Notes: generated by a model not told the origin, from the sequence alone. 64,000 nucleotides of DNA from Pararhizobium qamdonense (GCF_029277445.1 NZ_CP119566.1:2730001-2794000); one strand, 5' to 3'. Positions 1 to 11,202 are shown, counted from the first letter of the stretch. Made by a program: numbers and translations.

Positions 1-94
1 CTGCCATGATATAGGGCAGAATGAAGGACCGGTGGGGCATTTGGGCATCCAGAACCACGACGCAATAAGTTTCTACAGTCTTATATCCTGATTT
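1..94 (-). CDS. Possible 5' end of an unidentified gene running off the left edge
   Basis: Reading leftward on the minus strand, a frame stays open from about position 94 to the window edge. A GTG at 58 and an ATG at 40 are possible starts. The visible peptide after the GTG begins VVLDAQMPHRSF and continues hydrophobic. The third-position GC is moderate. With fewer than 35 codons visible I cannot identify a family, and the opposite strand also has an open frame here (2 to about 90), so even the coding strand is uncertain. Confidence 0.2.
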
Positions 95-230
95 CTACAC
101 GAATAAATTAATGCATTTATTTGTTTTTGTTATATAAATTTAAAATTCTATCCACCGATTTTTCTTTCCGAAACCATTTGCGACCGGCACACGTATCTAA
201 TTCTTCTGATAGCCAGCAAGGAGACGGGGA
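95..230. other. AT-rich intergenic segment
   Basis: This segment is clearly richer in A and T than the rest of the window, with runs such as aaattaatgcatttatttg. It ends at the AAGGAGA ribosome-binding site of the gene at 231. It probably holds the promoter of that gene and perhaps of a divergent gene at the edge. I see no confident -35/-10 pair. A short direct repeat, tttctaca, occurs at about 71 and 92. Confidence 0.4.
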
Positions 231-653
231 ATGATCCGGACGTTCAGAGCCTGCGCATGTATTGCCGTCCTCTTCGCCATGCAGCCGCTGGCGCTTGCGG
301 CGGAGCCTGTCGATACCGCCCAATCGATCATTCAAAACCAGATCCAGGCCTTTCTCAACGATGACGCCGAAACGGCTTATTCCTTTGCCTCGCCGCAGAT
401 CCGGCAGAAATTTCCGGACAAAAGCATCTTTTTCGAGATGGTCAAGCGCGGCTATACGCCGGTCTACCGCCCCGGCAACTTCGCCTTTGGACGCAGCAAG
501 ATCGATGGCGATACCATCGTGCAGGAGGTTCTGATTTCAGGGCCAGGCGGCAAGGACTGGACGGCACTGTACTTCCTCGTCAAGCAACCCGACGGCAGCT
601 ACAGGATCAACGGCGTGCAGATGCTGCAACAGGCGCCGGGGCCTGAGATTTAA
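231..653 (+). CDS. DUF4864 domain-containing secreted protein
   Basis: This 140-residue protein has a signal peptide of about 24 residues, with a hydrophobic core ending ALA before AEPVDTAQ. The mature part matches the DUF4864 pattern: an N-terminal helix of the type IIQNQIQAFLNDDAETAYSFASPQIRQKFP, then a beta-rich half with YRPGNFAFG and a C-terminal GSYRINGVQM. The family resembles the SnoaL/NTF2 cone fold, but no enzymatic role is established. The ATG at 231 is preceded by AAGGAGACGGGG, a strong ribosome-binding site. The protein is probably periplasmic. The gene downstream at 750 is about 100 bp away and need not be in the same operon. Confidence 0.8.
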   Translation: MIRTFRACACIAVLFAMQPLALAAEPVDTAQSIIQNQIQAFLNDDAETAYSFASPQIRQKFPDKSIFFEMVKRGYTPVYRPGNFAFGRSKIDGDTIVQEVLISGPGGKDWTALYFLVKQPDGSYRINGVQMLQQAPGPEI

Positions 654-749
654 AGAGCGGAAAGTACACCCTCTGCGGGACAACGCATTGACGTTGAGAC
701 ACGCGCTCCCTTAGACATGACGTGCTAATTAAGCCCGGGAGCGTTCATC

Positions 750-1961
750 GTGAATTTGCCGCTGCAGAAAGTTTGTGACATCCATGATCTCTTCCATCCA
801 GAGATCGACAATATTCTTAGAGACGATTTGAGATCTATTCCTTTCGGATCCCGGCGTGCCTGGGAATTCGCCATGATCTTCCGGGCGCTTTCGATCAAGG
901 GAAAGCTTCACCCTGCAGCCCAGGGTCTTGCCATGGGCGCCGGTACTGAAAAGCTCATCTATGCGGTCGTACCGCGCGTCGCAAAGACGATGGTCACCGA
1001 TCTTTATTTGCCCAATAGCGGCTGGGTCGGGGTGCGTACCGACAATCCCCGTGATCTCATCCTGCAAAAGGCGCCCTGGCCGATCGACGCGAACAAGGTC
1101 GATGCGATGGCGATGGACATGCGCAAACTCGATTTTCCCGATGAGAGCTTCGACTTCTGCTGGTCGACAGGATCATTCGAGCATATCGGGCGCGACACGG
1201 ATTTCCTGCAGCACTTCAAAGAGGTCGAACGCGTCCTGAAGCCCGGCGGCGTCTATGCCTTTACCACGGCCATTACGTTCGGCGGCGCCACCGAGCCGAT
1301 TCCGCACAACTACTATTTCGATCCCAACCATCTGATCGACCTGATCCATGCCTCGCCGCTGCATGCCGAGCCGGAATTCGATTGCTTCGTGCGCGATCAT
1401 ATTTTCAACCGCCCTCACCCGGAACGGCTGCAGGATTACGGGTGCGATGCCGCCCGCAAATTTTCCAAGCCGATCGTCTCGTTTCGCCGCGGCATCATTC
1501 TGGCGGCCAACGTGATGGTGCTGACAAAGGATTCCGGACGCACCAAAGTGCGGCCGCAGGTGTGTGGACTTGAGGAATCACGCAAGCGGTTGACGATCCA
1601 GGCAGATGGCCATCTGAGCGCGCTTTGGTCCGACTTCCAGTATCTTCAGCCAGAAGTGGAGAAAGGCAGCCTGACCATCCAGCCGCAGGTCTTCGGCGAC
1701 GGCACGGCGGTAATCGACGTCATCATTCCGCATGGTGGCCCTGAGACACTGAAATGGACCGTCAAGCCCCGGCCGATTTCCGGGAGCATTACCTGGGAGC
1801 CGTTGCAATCAGGCAAGCTGACAGCCCTCGATAGCAGCTTTCGCTTCGAGACCAAGCGCGACCGTCTTTATTCCGTCAAGCTGTCAATCCCTTTGTCCGC
1901 CAAAATGTCGGGCGCGGCCAAAGATCTGAGCCGCGTCGTCGTCAAGGCGAAAGTCGTCTGA
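750..1961 (+). CDS. SAM-dependent class I methyltransferase with extra C-terminal domain
   Basis: This is a protein of 403 residues. The central part is a Methyltransf_11-type Rossmann domain. A glycine motif (LAMGAGTEKL, about residue 60) stands where SAM binds, LDFPDESFDFCWSTGSFEHIG (about 130-150) covers motifs II and III, and EVERVLKPGGVYAFTT (about 160) is the usual post-motif. Residues 280-403 form a separate region rich in predicted beta strand that I do not recognise. The start is GTG at 750, with GGGAG upstream. Proteins of this layout often act in surface polysaccharide pathways, but nothing here identifies the substrate. It is convergent with tgt (11-bp gap). Confidence 0.7.
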   Translation: MNLPLQKVCDIHDLFHPEIDNILRDDLRSIPFGSRRAWEFAMIFRALSIKGKLHPAAQGLAMGAGTEKLIYAVVPRVAKTMVTDLYLPNSGWVGVRTDNPRDLILQKAPWPIDANKVDAMAMDMRKLDFPDESFDFCWSTGSFEHIGRDTDFLQHFKEVERVLKPGGVYAFTTAITFGGATEPIPHNYYFDPNHLIDLIHASPLHAEPEFDCFVRDHIFNRPHPERLQDYGCDAARKFSKPIVSFRRGIILAANVMVLTKDSGRTKVRPQVCGLEESRKRLTIQADGHLSALWSDFQYLQPEVEKGSLTIQPQVFGDGTAVIDVIIPHGGPETLKWTVKPRPISGSITWEPLQSGKLTALDSSFRFETKRDRLYSVKLSIPLSAKMSGAAKDLSRVVVKAKVV

Positions 1962-1972
1962 GTGCTACCATT

Positions 1973-3103
1973 TCACAAGGGCGCCAAGTCGCCTTGGCGC
2001 CATTCTTCCTGTGTTTCCTCCATGAAGGCGGCATAGCGGCCTTCCTCGATTGCCTTGCGGATACCGGCCATCAGGTCCTGGTAATAGGCAAGGTTGTTCC
2101 AGGTGAGCAGCATGCCGCCCAGGCTTTCGTCGGCGCGCACGAGATGATGCAGGTAGGCGCGCGAATAGTCGCGTGCTGCTGGGCATGAGGACTGATCGTC
2201 GAGCGGCCTGATATCTTCCGCATGGCGGGCATTGCGCAGGTTGACGCGGCCGCGCCGGGTGAAGGCCAGGCCGTGACGGCCGGCGCGGGTCGGCATGACG
2301 CAGTCGAACATGTCGATACCGCGCGCCACGGATTTCAGGATATCGTCGGGTGTGCCGACCCCCATCAGATAGCGTGGCTTTTCGGCGGGCAGTTCCGGGC
2401 AGGTAATGTCGAGCATATCCAGCATCACCGCCTGCGGTTCGCCGACGGCAAGGCCGCCGATCGCGTAGCCCTTCAGATCGAGCCCTGATAGTGCCTTTGC
2501 CGAGCGGACGCGCAGTGCAGGCACATCGCCACCCTGGACGATGCCGAACATCGCCTTGCCAGGCTGGTCGCCGAAAGCAGTCTTGCAGCGATCTGCCCAG
2601 CGCAGAGACATTTCCATTGCTCGTTCAATATCAAGTGCTTCGGCCGGAAGTCTCACACATTCGTCGAGCTGCATCTGGATATCGCTATCGAGCATCCCCT
2701 GGATCTCGATCGAACGTTCCGGCGACATATGATGGAGCGCGCCATCGACATGACTCTTGAAGGTCACGCCCTTTTCATCGAGCTTGCGCAGGCCGGCGAG
2801 CGACATGACCTGGAAGCCGCCGCTGTCGGTCAGGATCGGATAGGGCCAGCGGATCAGCTCATGCAGGCCGCCAAGACGCGCCACGCGCTCAGGACCGGGG
2901 CGCAGCATCAGGTGATAGGTGTTGCCCAAAATGATGTCGGCGCCGAGATCGCGCACCTGATCGAGATACATCGCCTTGACCGTGCCGACGGTTCCAACCG
3001 GCATGAAAGCCGGCGTGCGGATCTCGCCGCGCGGCATCGATACCATGCCGCGCCGGGCCTTGCCGTCAGTTGCCTGAATGTTGAACTGGAATGTCTCGGT
3101 CAT
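1973..3103 (-). CDS. tgt: tRNA-guanine transglycosylase with degenerate zinc site
   Basis: This 376-residue enzyme exchanges guanine 34 of tRNAs with GUN anticodons for preQ1, on the way to queuosine. The TIM-barrel signatures are present: [29 protein letters not shown] and [13 protein letters not shown], which carry the general-base and nucleophilic aspartates. In the C-terminal zinc subdomain the normal C-x-C-x2-C is S305-x-C307-x2-A310. The usual histidine of the HNLxYY motif is Asn336. Three of four zinc ligands are therefore absent. The flanking YSRAYLHHL and [11 protein letters not shown] are intact, so this is not decay of the whole domain. It overlaps queA by 4 bp and is translated after it. 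Confidence 0.95.
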   Translation of the reverse strand: MTETFQFNIQATDGKARRGMVSMPRGEIRTPAFMPVGTVGTVKAMYLDQVRDLGADIILGNTYHLMLRPGPERVARLGGLHELIRWPYPILTDSGGFQVMSLAGLRKLDEKGVTFKSHVDGALHHMSPERSIEIQGMLDSDIQMQLDECVRLPAEALDIERAMEMSLRWADRCKTAFGDQPGKAMFGIVQGGDVPALRVRSAKALSGLDLKGYAIGGLAVGEPQAVMLDMLDITCPELPAEKPRYLMGVGTPDDILKSVARGIDMFDCVMPTRAGRHGLAFTRRGRVNLRNARHAEDIRPLDDQSSCPAARDYSRAYLHHLVRADESLGGMLLTWNNLAYYQDLMAGIRKAIEEGRYAAFMEETQEEWRQGDLAPL

Positions 3104-4200
3104 GGTGTCTCGATCCTGGGATTATCCCGGAAAAGCAGGCTGGAATCGCCGTAGGAATAAAAGCGGTAGCCGGTTTTGATTGCATGGGCATAGGCCCGCC
3201 GCATGGTTTCCAGGCCACTGAACGCCGAAACCAGCATGAACAAAGTCGATTTCGGCAGGTGAAAATTGGTCATCAGCATATCCACCGCGCGAAAGCGATA
3301 GCCGGGCGTGATGAAGATGCCGGTCGGGCCGGACCAGGGGCGGATATCGCCATTCTCTTCGGCCGCACTCTCGATCAGCCGCAGCGACGTGGTACCGACG
3401 CAGACGATGCGCCCGCCCCTCGCCCGGACAGCATTCAGGCGTTCGGCAACCTCGGCACTGACATGGCCGATCTCCTGGTGCATGACGTGATCGTCGGTAT
3501 CGTCCACCTTCATCGGCAGGAAGGTTCCGGCGCCCACGTGCAAGGTCACGAAATGGCGCTCGACGCCAAGCGCATCCAGGGCGTTGAACAGCCTATCGGT
3601 GAAATGAAGACCGGCGGTTGGGGCCGCTACTGCGCCTTGTTCTCGGGCATAGACCGTCTGGTAATCTGTGCGGTCCTGCTCGTCCTCGGCGCGCTTGGAG
3701 GCGATATAGGGCGGCAATGGAATATGGCCGACGGCAAGAATGGCGTCGTCGAGCGCCGGGCCGGACAGGTCAAACTGAAGGGTCACTTCGCCGGCCTCGC
3801 CCTTCTCCGCGACGGTCGCGTCCAGCGCACCCATCAGGCAGGTATTGGACCCGTGGCCGAATTCGATACGGTCGCCGGGCTTCAGGCGCTTGGCCGGGCG
3901 GGCAAACGCCTTCCAGCGGTCGGCTGCGACGCGCATGTGCAGCGTCAGGGAGACCTCAGTCACCACATCCGCGCCACGCCGCCTGACCCCTTCCAGCTGC
4001 GCGGGAATGACTTTGGTATCATTGAAAACGAGGGCATCGCCGGGACGCAGGAACTTCGGCAGGTCCATCACGCTGCGATCGCTCAGCCCGGAATCGTCTT
4101 GCGGCTGAACGACGAGCAGGCGCGCGCTGTCGCGCGGACTTGCGGGCCGCAGCGCAATATTGTCTTCGGGAAGATCGAAATCGAACAGATCGACGCGCAT
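3100..4200 (-). CDS. queA: S-adenosylmethionine:tRNA ribosyltransferase-isomerase
   Basis: QueA transfers and isomerises the ribose of SAM onto preQ1-tRNA to give epoxyqueuosine. The 366-residue protein shows the family landmarks: [19 protein letters not shown] at the N terminus, [10 protein letters not shown] near residue 60, [10 protein letters not shown] near 180, [11 protein letters not shown], and [16 protein letters not shown] near the C terminus. The ATG at 4200 is preferred over an in-frame TTG one codon upstream, because it has AAAGAGAG at good spacing and matches the family N terminus. The stop overlaps the tgt start by 4 bp, so the two queuosine genes are translationally coupled. 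Confidence 0.95.
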   Translation of the reverse strand: MRVDLFDFDLPEDNIALRPASPRDSARLLVVQPQDDSGLSDRSVMDLPKFLRPGDALVFNDTKVIPAQLEGVRRRGADVVTEVSLTLHMRVAADRWKAFARPAKRLKPGDRIEFGHGSNTCLMGALDATVAEKGEAGEVTLQFDLSGPALDDAILAVGHIPLPPYIASKRAEDEQDRTDYQTVYAREQGAVAAPTAGLHFTDRLFNALDALGVERHFVTLHVGAGTFLPMKVDDTDDHVMHQEIGHVSAEVAERLNAVRARGGRIVCVGTTSLRLIESAAEENGDIRPWSGPTGIFITPGYRFRAVDMLMTNFHLPKSTLFMLVSAFSGLETMRRAYAHAIKTGYRFYSYGDSSLLFRDNPRIETP

Positions 4201-4275
4201 CAAAACTCTCTTTAAACGGCAAACCCGCCCCGGCGCCCTTCAAGGCAACGGGACGGGTTTTGGCAATAGCCTGAA

Positions 4276-4785
4276 TTAGGCGTTGGCGGCAAGTTTCATC
4301 GAAACGATGCTGTCGGGATCCTTGACCGGCTCGCCCTTCTTGATCTTGTCGACATTGTCCATGCCGGAAATGACCTGACCCCAGACCGAGTACTGCTTGT
4401 TCAGCCATGGGCTGTCAGTAAAGCAGATGAAGAACTGCGAGTTGGCCGAGTTCGGCATCTGGCTGCGGGCCATCGAGCAGGTGCCGCGGACGTGGCTCAT
4501 GTTGGAGAATTCAGCCTTGAGGTCCGGCTTGGACGAGCCGCCCATGCCGGCGCGGGCCGGATTGAAATCCTTGCCGCCGGTCTTGCCGTACTGCACGTCG
4601 CCAGTCTGCGCCATGAAGTCGTCGATGACGCGGTGGAACACGACGCCATCATAGGCACCTTCGGCGCACAGTTCCTTGATGCGGGCAACGTGGCCCGGCG
4701 CCAGGTCCGGCAGAAGCTGGATGATCACCTGCCCCTTGGTGGTTTCCATGATGATGGTGTTTTCCGGATCCTTGATCTCGGTCAT
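4276..4785 (-). CDS. ppiB: Cyclophilin-type peptidyl-prolyl isomerase, cytoplasmic
   Basis: This 169-residue protein accelerates cis-trans isomerisation at proline bonds. Cyclophilin signatures include GVVFHRVIDDFMAQTGD (catalytic Arg in FHRVI), ARSQMPNSANSQFFICF and WLNKQYSVWGQVISGMD. It lacks a signal peptide, so it should act in the cytoplasm. The ATG at 4785 has AAGGAGA upstream. It lies just downstream of a paralogue with a signal peptide (4842-5411), with which it shares most of its core. The pair looks like a tandem duplication that now serves two compartments. Confidence 0.93.
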   Translation of the reverse strand: MTEIKDPENTIIMETTKGQVIIQLLPDLAPGHVARIKELCAEGAYDGVVFHRVIDDFMAQTGDVQYGKTGGKDFNPARAGMGGSSKPDLKAEFSNMSHVRGTCSMARSQMPNSANSQFFICFTDSPWLNKQYSVWGQVISGMDNVDKIKKGEPVKDPDSIVSMKLAANA

Positions 4786-4841
4786 GGTCTTCTCCTTTGT
4801 GTTATTTTCGTCTGCTTAAAATGGCTGAATTGAAGCCGGTG

Positions 4842-5411
4842 TTACTTGCCGACCTTGACGCTGATCATGCGGTCGGGATCGCTGACGGAGCCGTTATTGG
4901 CTTCGTCGCCCTTCTTGATCTTGTCGACATTGTCCATGCCTTCGACGACCTTGCCGACGACCGTATACTGGCCGTTGAGGAAATCACCGGGGGCGAACAT
5001 GATGAAGAACTGGGAATTGGCGGAGTTCGGGTCCTGGCTGCGGGCCATGCCGACCGTGCCGCGCTCAAACGGAACCTTGGAAAATTCAGCCTCGACATTC
5101 GGCTTGGAGGAACCGCCCATGCCGGCCATGTCGGCCTTGAAGTCCTTTTCCATATTGCCGTACTGAACGTCGCCGGTCTGGGCCATGAAGCCGGGAATGA
5201 CGCGGTGGAATGCGACATTGTTGTAATCGCCGGCAGCTGCCAGTTCCTTGATGCGCGCTACGTGCTTGGGCGCCACATCCGGCATCAGTTCGATAACGAC
5301 CGGGCCGTCCTTCAGGGTGATGGTGATGTACTCCTTGGCCTGCGCAAAAGCGGTGCTGGTCAGGGATGCAAGGACAACGGCGCCTGCGAAAGCGAGTTGG
5401 AGAATTTTCAT
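4842..5411 (-). CDS. ppiA: Cyclophilin-type peptidyl-prolyl isomerase, periplasmic
   Basis: This protein of 189 residues has a signal peptide (about 23 residues, ending TAFA before QAKEY). The body is a cyclophilin domain: VAFHRVIPGFMAQTGDVQYG carries the catalytic arginine, and ARSQDPNSANSQFFIMFA lines the active site. It should fold secreted proteins in the periplasm. The ATG at 5411 follows CGGGAGTTCAT. It is spaced 56 bp from ppiB downstream and about 30 bp from coaD upstream, so coaD-ppiA-ppiB may be one transcript. Confidence 0.93.
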   Translation of the reverse strand: MKILQLAFAGAVVLASLTSTAFAQAKEYITITLKDGPVVIELMPDVAPKHVARIKELAAAGDYNNVAFHRVIPGFMAQTGDVQYGNMEKDFKADMAGMGGSSKPNVEAEFSKVPFERGTVGMARSQDPNSANSQFFIMFAPGDFLNGQYTVVGKVVEGMDNVDKIKKGDEANNGSVSDPDRMISVKVGK

Positions 5412-5442
5412 ATGAACTCCCGTGGAAATAAAAAGGAAAACG

Positions 5443-5937
5443 TCAGGATTTGCGTTTTGCGTTCAGGGCCTGATAGACGGCCTTGGGTACGAAGGCGCTG
5501 ACATCACCGCCCATGGCAGCGATCTGGCGAACCAATGTGGCGGTAATGGGCCGCGATGCTGTGCCGGCCGGAAGAAACAGGGTCTGTATATCCGGCGCCA
5601 TCTGCCGGTTCATGCCCGCCATCTGCATCTCATAATCGAGGTCCGTGCCGTCGCGCAGACCACGCACCAGAAGCGATGCTCCGTGTTTTCGCGCAGCATC
5701 GACAACCAGATTATCAAACGAAACGACGGAAATATCGGCGGCCCTTTCCGGAAGAAACTCCTGGAGCGACTGGGCAATCAGCGCTGCGCGTTCGTCAAAG
5801 GAGAAGAGAGGCGTCTTGCCGGGATGGACACCGATCGCGACGATGACGGCCGGCGCCACGTTCAGCGCCTGCACCAGCACGTCGAGGTGACCGTTCGTCA
5901 TCGGGTCGAAGGAGCCGGGATAAAAAGCAGTGATCAT
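5443..5937 (-). CDS. coaD: Phosphopantetheine adenylyltransferase
   Basis: CoaD joins ATP and 4'-phosphopantetheine to give dephospho-CoA, the fourth step of coenzyme A synthesis. The protein starting at 5937 has 164 residues, the usual length, and opens [19 protein letters not shown], with the TNGH nucleotide-binding motif. [23 protein letters not shown] and [13 protein letters not shown] are further family signatures. An upstream in-frame ATG at 5970 would add 11 residues not seen in the family, so I prefer 5937. It heads a minus-strand group with the two cyclophilins, 200 bp from the divergent stress-type promoter. Confidence 0.93.
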   Translation of the reverse strand: MITAFYPGSFDPMTNGHLDVLVQALNVAPAVIVAIGVHPGKTPLFSFDERAALIAQSLQEFLPERAADISVVSFDNLVVDAARKHGASLLVRGLRDGTDLDYEMQMAGMNRQMAPDIQTLFLPAGTASRPITATLVRQIAAMGGDVSAFVPKAVYQALNAKRKS

Positions 5938-6109
5938 CGCGCCTGTTTCCGTTTCGAAGCCTTTTGTCATGGTCTGCGGCCATTCGCAAGGGAACTCGCT
6001 CGCCGCTCCCCGTGTTCCCGCAGGAACATCACCACGACGATAGGACCGTTACTGAATAAGCCGTTCGAAGTTGTTCCTGGGCACGTTGCTCATCCGGCAA
6101 GTAAAGAAC

Positions 6110-6134
6110 GGAACCTTTTTCCATCACGGCCGTT
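6110..6134 (+). promoter_or_regulatory. EcfG (general stress sigma) type promoter
   Basis: GGAAC at 6110-6114 and CGTT at 6131-6134 are separated by exactly 16 bp. This matches the GGAAC-N16/17-CGTT consensus of alphaproteobacterial EcfG/RpoE general-stress sigma factors. It sits 23 bp before the first of two tiny genes. No sigma-70-like pair competes with it. Confidence 0.75.
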
Positions 6135-6157
6135 TATTGGCTGAAAGGATCACCGCT

Positions 6158-6280
6158 ATGGCACTTATTCTTCTGTCGATGACCATGTTCTTTGTCATGC
6201 TTTTTGCAACGGCAAACGCAATCAGAAAAGAAGCGCGCATGGACCGGTCTGGTCCAAACAACACTCACCTGTTTAACTAG
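6158..6280 (+). CDS. Tiny membrane protein, 40 residues
   Basis: The peptide starts MALILLSMTMFFVMLFATAN and continues with a basic, polar tail ending NNTHLFN. One hydrophobic helix spans about residues 2-20. The start ATG at 6158 has AAAGGAT 7-13 bases upstream. An upstream in-frame start at 6071 would precede the promoter's -10 element, so the short form is favoured. I do not recognise a family. Its placement behind an EcfG-type promoter, and its neighbour 13 bp downstream, suggest a stress-induced dicistronic unit. Confidence 0.6.
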   Translation: MALILLSMTMFFVMLFATANAIRKEARMDRSGPNNTHLFN

Positions 6281-6293
6281 AGGACGATCTGCA

Positions 6294-6434
6294 ATGGCCA
6301 TCACAATGATGCTCATGTCGGCAGTGATTAGTATCGTGTTCCTGGTCGATTTCGCCAAAACCATTTTCGAGCTTCAGCGCGACAGAACTGCGATGAAAGC
6401 TATGAGCCGCGACGCCGGTGGGTTCAGCGTCTGA
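6294..6434 (+). CDS. Tiny membrane protein, 46 residues
   Basis: The peptide begins MAITMMLMSAVISIVFLVDF, a single membrane helix, followed by an amphipathic, charged tail (AKTIFELQRDRTAMKAMSRD). The ATG at 6294 follows AGAGGACGATCTGCA. The stop codon of the preceding tiny gene lies inside the ribosome-binding region, which suggests coupling. A hairpin terminator lies 45 bp after its stop. The function is unknown, and the family was not recognised. Confidence 0.6.
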   Translation: MAITMMLMSAVISIVFLVDFAKTIFELQRDRTAMKAMSRDAGGFSV

Positions 6435-6478
6435 TTTTAAAATTTCTTCCAGCGGTAACCTCCAGTCCCGCTGACATA

Positions 6479-6513
6479 AAAAACCGGACGGTTCCCCTGC
6501 CAGTCCGGTTTTT
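6479..6513 (+). terminator. Rho-independent terminator of the tiny-protein operon
   Basis: The arms AAAAACCGGAC (6479-6489) and GTCCGGTTTTT (6503-6513) are perfectly complementary across a 13-base loop and are followed by further T residues. It closes the plus-strand unit 6158-6434. Confidence 0.8.
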
Positions 6514-6550
6514 CTTTGCCTATTGCATGTCCGAAGACAGTTTTTGAAGC

Positions 6551-6584
6551 AAAAAAGGCCGGGCGATGAGATCGCCCGGCCTTT
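6551..6584 (-). terminator. Rho-independent terminator of gyrA
   Basis: Fourteen-base perfect arms (6554-6567 and 6571-6584) flank a GAG loop. On the minus strand they are followed by a run of six T residues. It lies 21 bp beyond the gyrA stop codon. Confidence 0.85.
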
Positions 6585-6604
6585 CGATAAGGTAACGGCA
6601 GGTT

Positions 6605-9400
<2,796 letters not shown>

Positions 9401-9436
9401 TTTCGATCACGATCTTTGTTCAGAATCAGACAGATT

Positions 9437-9467
9437 TTTATAGCCGAATGCATTGGCGAGCGCCAAT
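9437..9467 (-). promoter_or_regulatory. Candidate gyrA promoter with overlapping palindrome
   Basis: On the minus strand a TATAAA (9442-9437) lies 18 bp after TTGGCG (9466-9461). The -35 element is inside a perfect palindrome, ATTGGCG-AG-CGCCAAT (9452-9467). The palindrome is placed where a repressor would block RNA polymerase. The binding protein is unknown. Confidence 0.45.
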
Positions 9468-9631
9468 TTCGGGGCTGGGTTTTGAACAGCCTTTTAGGCT
9501 CATCGGCGCTCTCGCAGGCATTTGCAAGGCAAAAGCGGCCAAACAGTGAAAGACAGGCCTTTCCTTCGGCGCTACCCTCCCCTAACAATTCATCAGACGG
9601 TCATCATAAACAAGGCCGCGAGGGGAACGGG

Positions 9632-10261
9632 ATGTCTCACATCGACCTTCTGATCAATGCGCTGACCACGATCCTGGTCACCATCGATCCACCCGGCCTT
9701 GCGCCGATCTTCCTCAGCCTGACCGTCGGCATGAGCCGTCACGAGCGGTTTCTGGTGGCGCGGCGCGGGACGCTGATCGCCTTCTTCATCCTGTCGGCCT
9801 TCGCGCTGTTTGGAAACGGCATTCTGGGACTGCTTGGCATTTCCATCGGCGCCTTCCGGATCGCCGGCGGTCTGCTGCTGTTCTGGATCGCCTTCGAAAT
9901 GATCTTCGAGAAGCGCAATGAACGCAAGGAAAAGACCGGCGAAGCAGCGATTACGCGCGACCACATCCACAATATAGCGGTGTTTCCGCTGGCACTGCCG
10001 CTGATTGCCGGACCCGGCGCGATTTCGGCGACGATCCTGCTTTCCGGATCCTTCTCATCCACCATCGACCGGGCTCAGCTGATCCTTGTCATCGCCTTTT
10101 GCCTTGCCATCCTGTTTGCCGCCCTGGTGATCGCCGAGCGCATCGACCGGTTTCTCGGCGTCACCGGCCGCGCCATCCTGACCCGGCTGCTTGGCGTCAT
10201 CCTCGCGGCTCTGGCCGTGCAATTCGTCGTCGATGGCATCAAATCGACCATGGCTCTGTGA
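9632..10261 (+). CDS. MarC family integral membrane protein
   Basis: This is a 209-residue, highly hydrophobic protein with about six membrane helices. It matches the MarC/UPF0056 family: ALTTILVTIDPPGLAPIFLSLT at the N terminus, RIAGGLLLFWIAFEMIF in the middle, and FPLALPLIAGPGAISATILL in the second half. Despite the name, a role in antibiotic efflux is not supported for the family, and the substrate is unknown. The ATG at 9632 follows GAGGGGAACGG. The same frame stays open far upstream, opposite gyrA, but the ribosome-binding site and family length fix the start here. Confidence 0.88.
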   Translation: MSHIDLLINALTTILVTIDPPGLAPIFLSLTVGMSRHERFLVARRGTLIAFFILSAFALFGNGILGLLGISIGAFRIAGGLLLFWIAFEMIFEKRNERKEKTGEAAITRDHIHNIAVFPLALPLIAGPGAISATILLSGSFSSTIDRAQLILVIAFCLAILFAALVIAERIDRFLGVTGRAILTRLLGVILAALAVQFVVDGIKSTMAL

Positions 10262-10377
10262 GCCCGGATGATTGATTGAGGCTTATGAAAAAGCCTGGTT
10301 TTCTGGATATTCAGCCTTTTGCCTAGGATATTTAAACAGTCCTGCAGGGAAGTTCGGAAATTAGAATATTGTCAAAT

Positions 10378-10501
10378 TCTCCGTCATTCCTGTGCCTGTC
10401 ACAGGAATCCAGTCAGCTCAAGTCCTTGAGCTGAAAGAGTCTTTTGACCCAGCAGACGCCGGGTCGCTGGATCCCCGCCACAAGGGCGAGGATGACGGAG
10501 A
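10378..10501. repeat. Palindromic intergenic repeat element (about 124 bp)
   Basis: The element is bounded by inverted ends, TCTCCGTCAT (10378-10387) and ATGACGGAGA (10492-10501). Inside are further complementary segments (cctgtgcctgtcacagg, agctcaagtccttgagct, and gaatccag with ctggatcc). The whole element can fold into a branched hairpin. It sits between the stop of marC and the end of ssb and encodes no protein. This architecture, with ends reading ccgtcat, resembles the dispersed palindromic or MITE-like repeats common in Rhizobiales intergenic DNA. Only one copy is in this window. Confidence 0.7.
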
Positions 10502-10541
10502 GTGAGACACTGCCCCCGCGACTTTCGGTGTTTGTCGACAA

Positions 10542-11075
10542 TCAGAACGGAATGTCGTCGTCCATGTCGCGCGAAAAGTTTCCGCCGCTGCTGGCGCCAC
10601 CGCCGGAACGGCCTGCGGGGGCCGAGGAGGGACGATCGTAATCGCCGCCGTAATTGTCCGAGCCGCCGCCCGCATTGCCGCCGCCATAGTCCGAGCTGCC
10701 ACGGCCACCGCCCTGCCCGTCACCCCGGCCACCAAGCATAGTCAGCGTCGAGTTGAAGCCCTGCAGCACGACTTCCGTCGAGTAGCGGTCCTGGCCGTCC
10801 TTGTCCTGCCATTTGCGGGTCTGCAGCTGGCCTTCGATGTAAACCGTCGCGCCCTTTTTCAGATACTGCTCGGCAACCTTGCAGAGACCTTCGTTAAAGA
10901 TCACCACACGATGCCATTCGGTCTTTTCCTTGCGCTCACCGGAATTGCGGTCGCGCCAGCTTTCCGAGGTCGCAATGTTCAGGTTGGCGATCGGCTTGCC
11001 GTCCTGCGTGCGCCGGATTTCCGGGTCTGCCCCGAGGTTACCGATCAAAATCACCTTGTTGACACTGCCTGCCAT
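10542..11075 (-). CDS. ssb: Single-stranded DNA-binding protein
   Basis: SSB coats single-stranded DNA in replication, recombination and repair. The 177-residue protein has an OB fold over residues 1-110, with [28 protein letters not shown] and [17 protein letters not shown] glycine-rich disordered linker follows. It ends in the acidic tip DMDDDIPF that recruits partner proteins. It is divergent from uvrA. A sigma-70-like promoter (TTGACA-N17-TAGAAC on the minus strand) overlaps the LexA box between them, so ssb may be SOS-inducible. Confidence 0.96.
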   Translation of the reverse strand: MAGSVNKVILIGNLGADPEIRRTQDGKPIANLNIATSESWRDRNSGERKEKTEWHRVVIFNEGLCKVAEQYLKKGATVYIEGQLQTRKWQDKDGQDRYSTEVVLQGFNSTLTMLGGRGDGQGGGRGSSDYGGGNAGGGSDNYGGDYDRPSSAPAGRSGGGASSGGNFSRDMDDDIPF

Positions 11076-11202
11076 CTTGCTTTTCCCGCTATCTCGCCCG
11101 GCATTTCCGCCCGGCTACCAAATTCAGAGCGCACATCTTAGCGGCTGACGGCCAAGCATACGCCCCTTTGCATTGTGTCATCCACAACAGATTTCAAATT
11201 AT

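Noticed and set aside
6063..6076. GTTC-GAAGTT-GTTC as a second LexA box
   Set aside because: The spacer is 6, not 7 bases, and the nearest genes are not repair genes.
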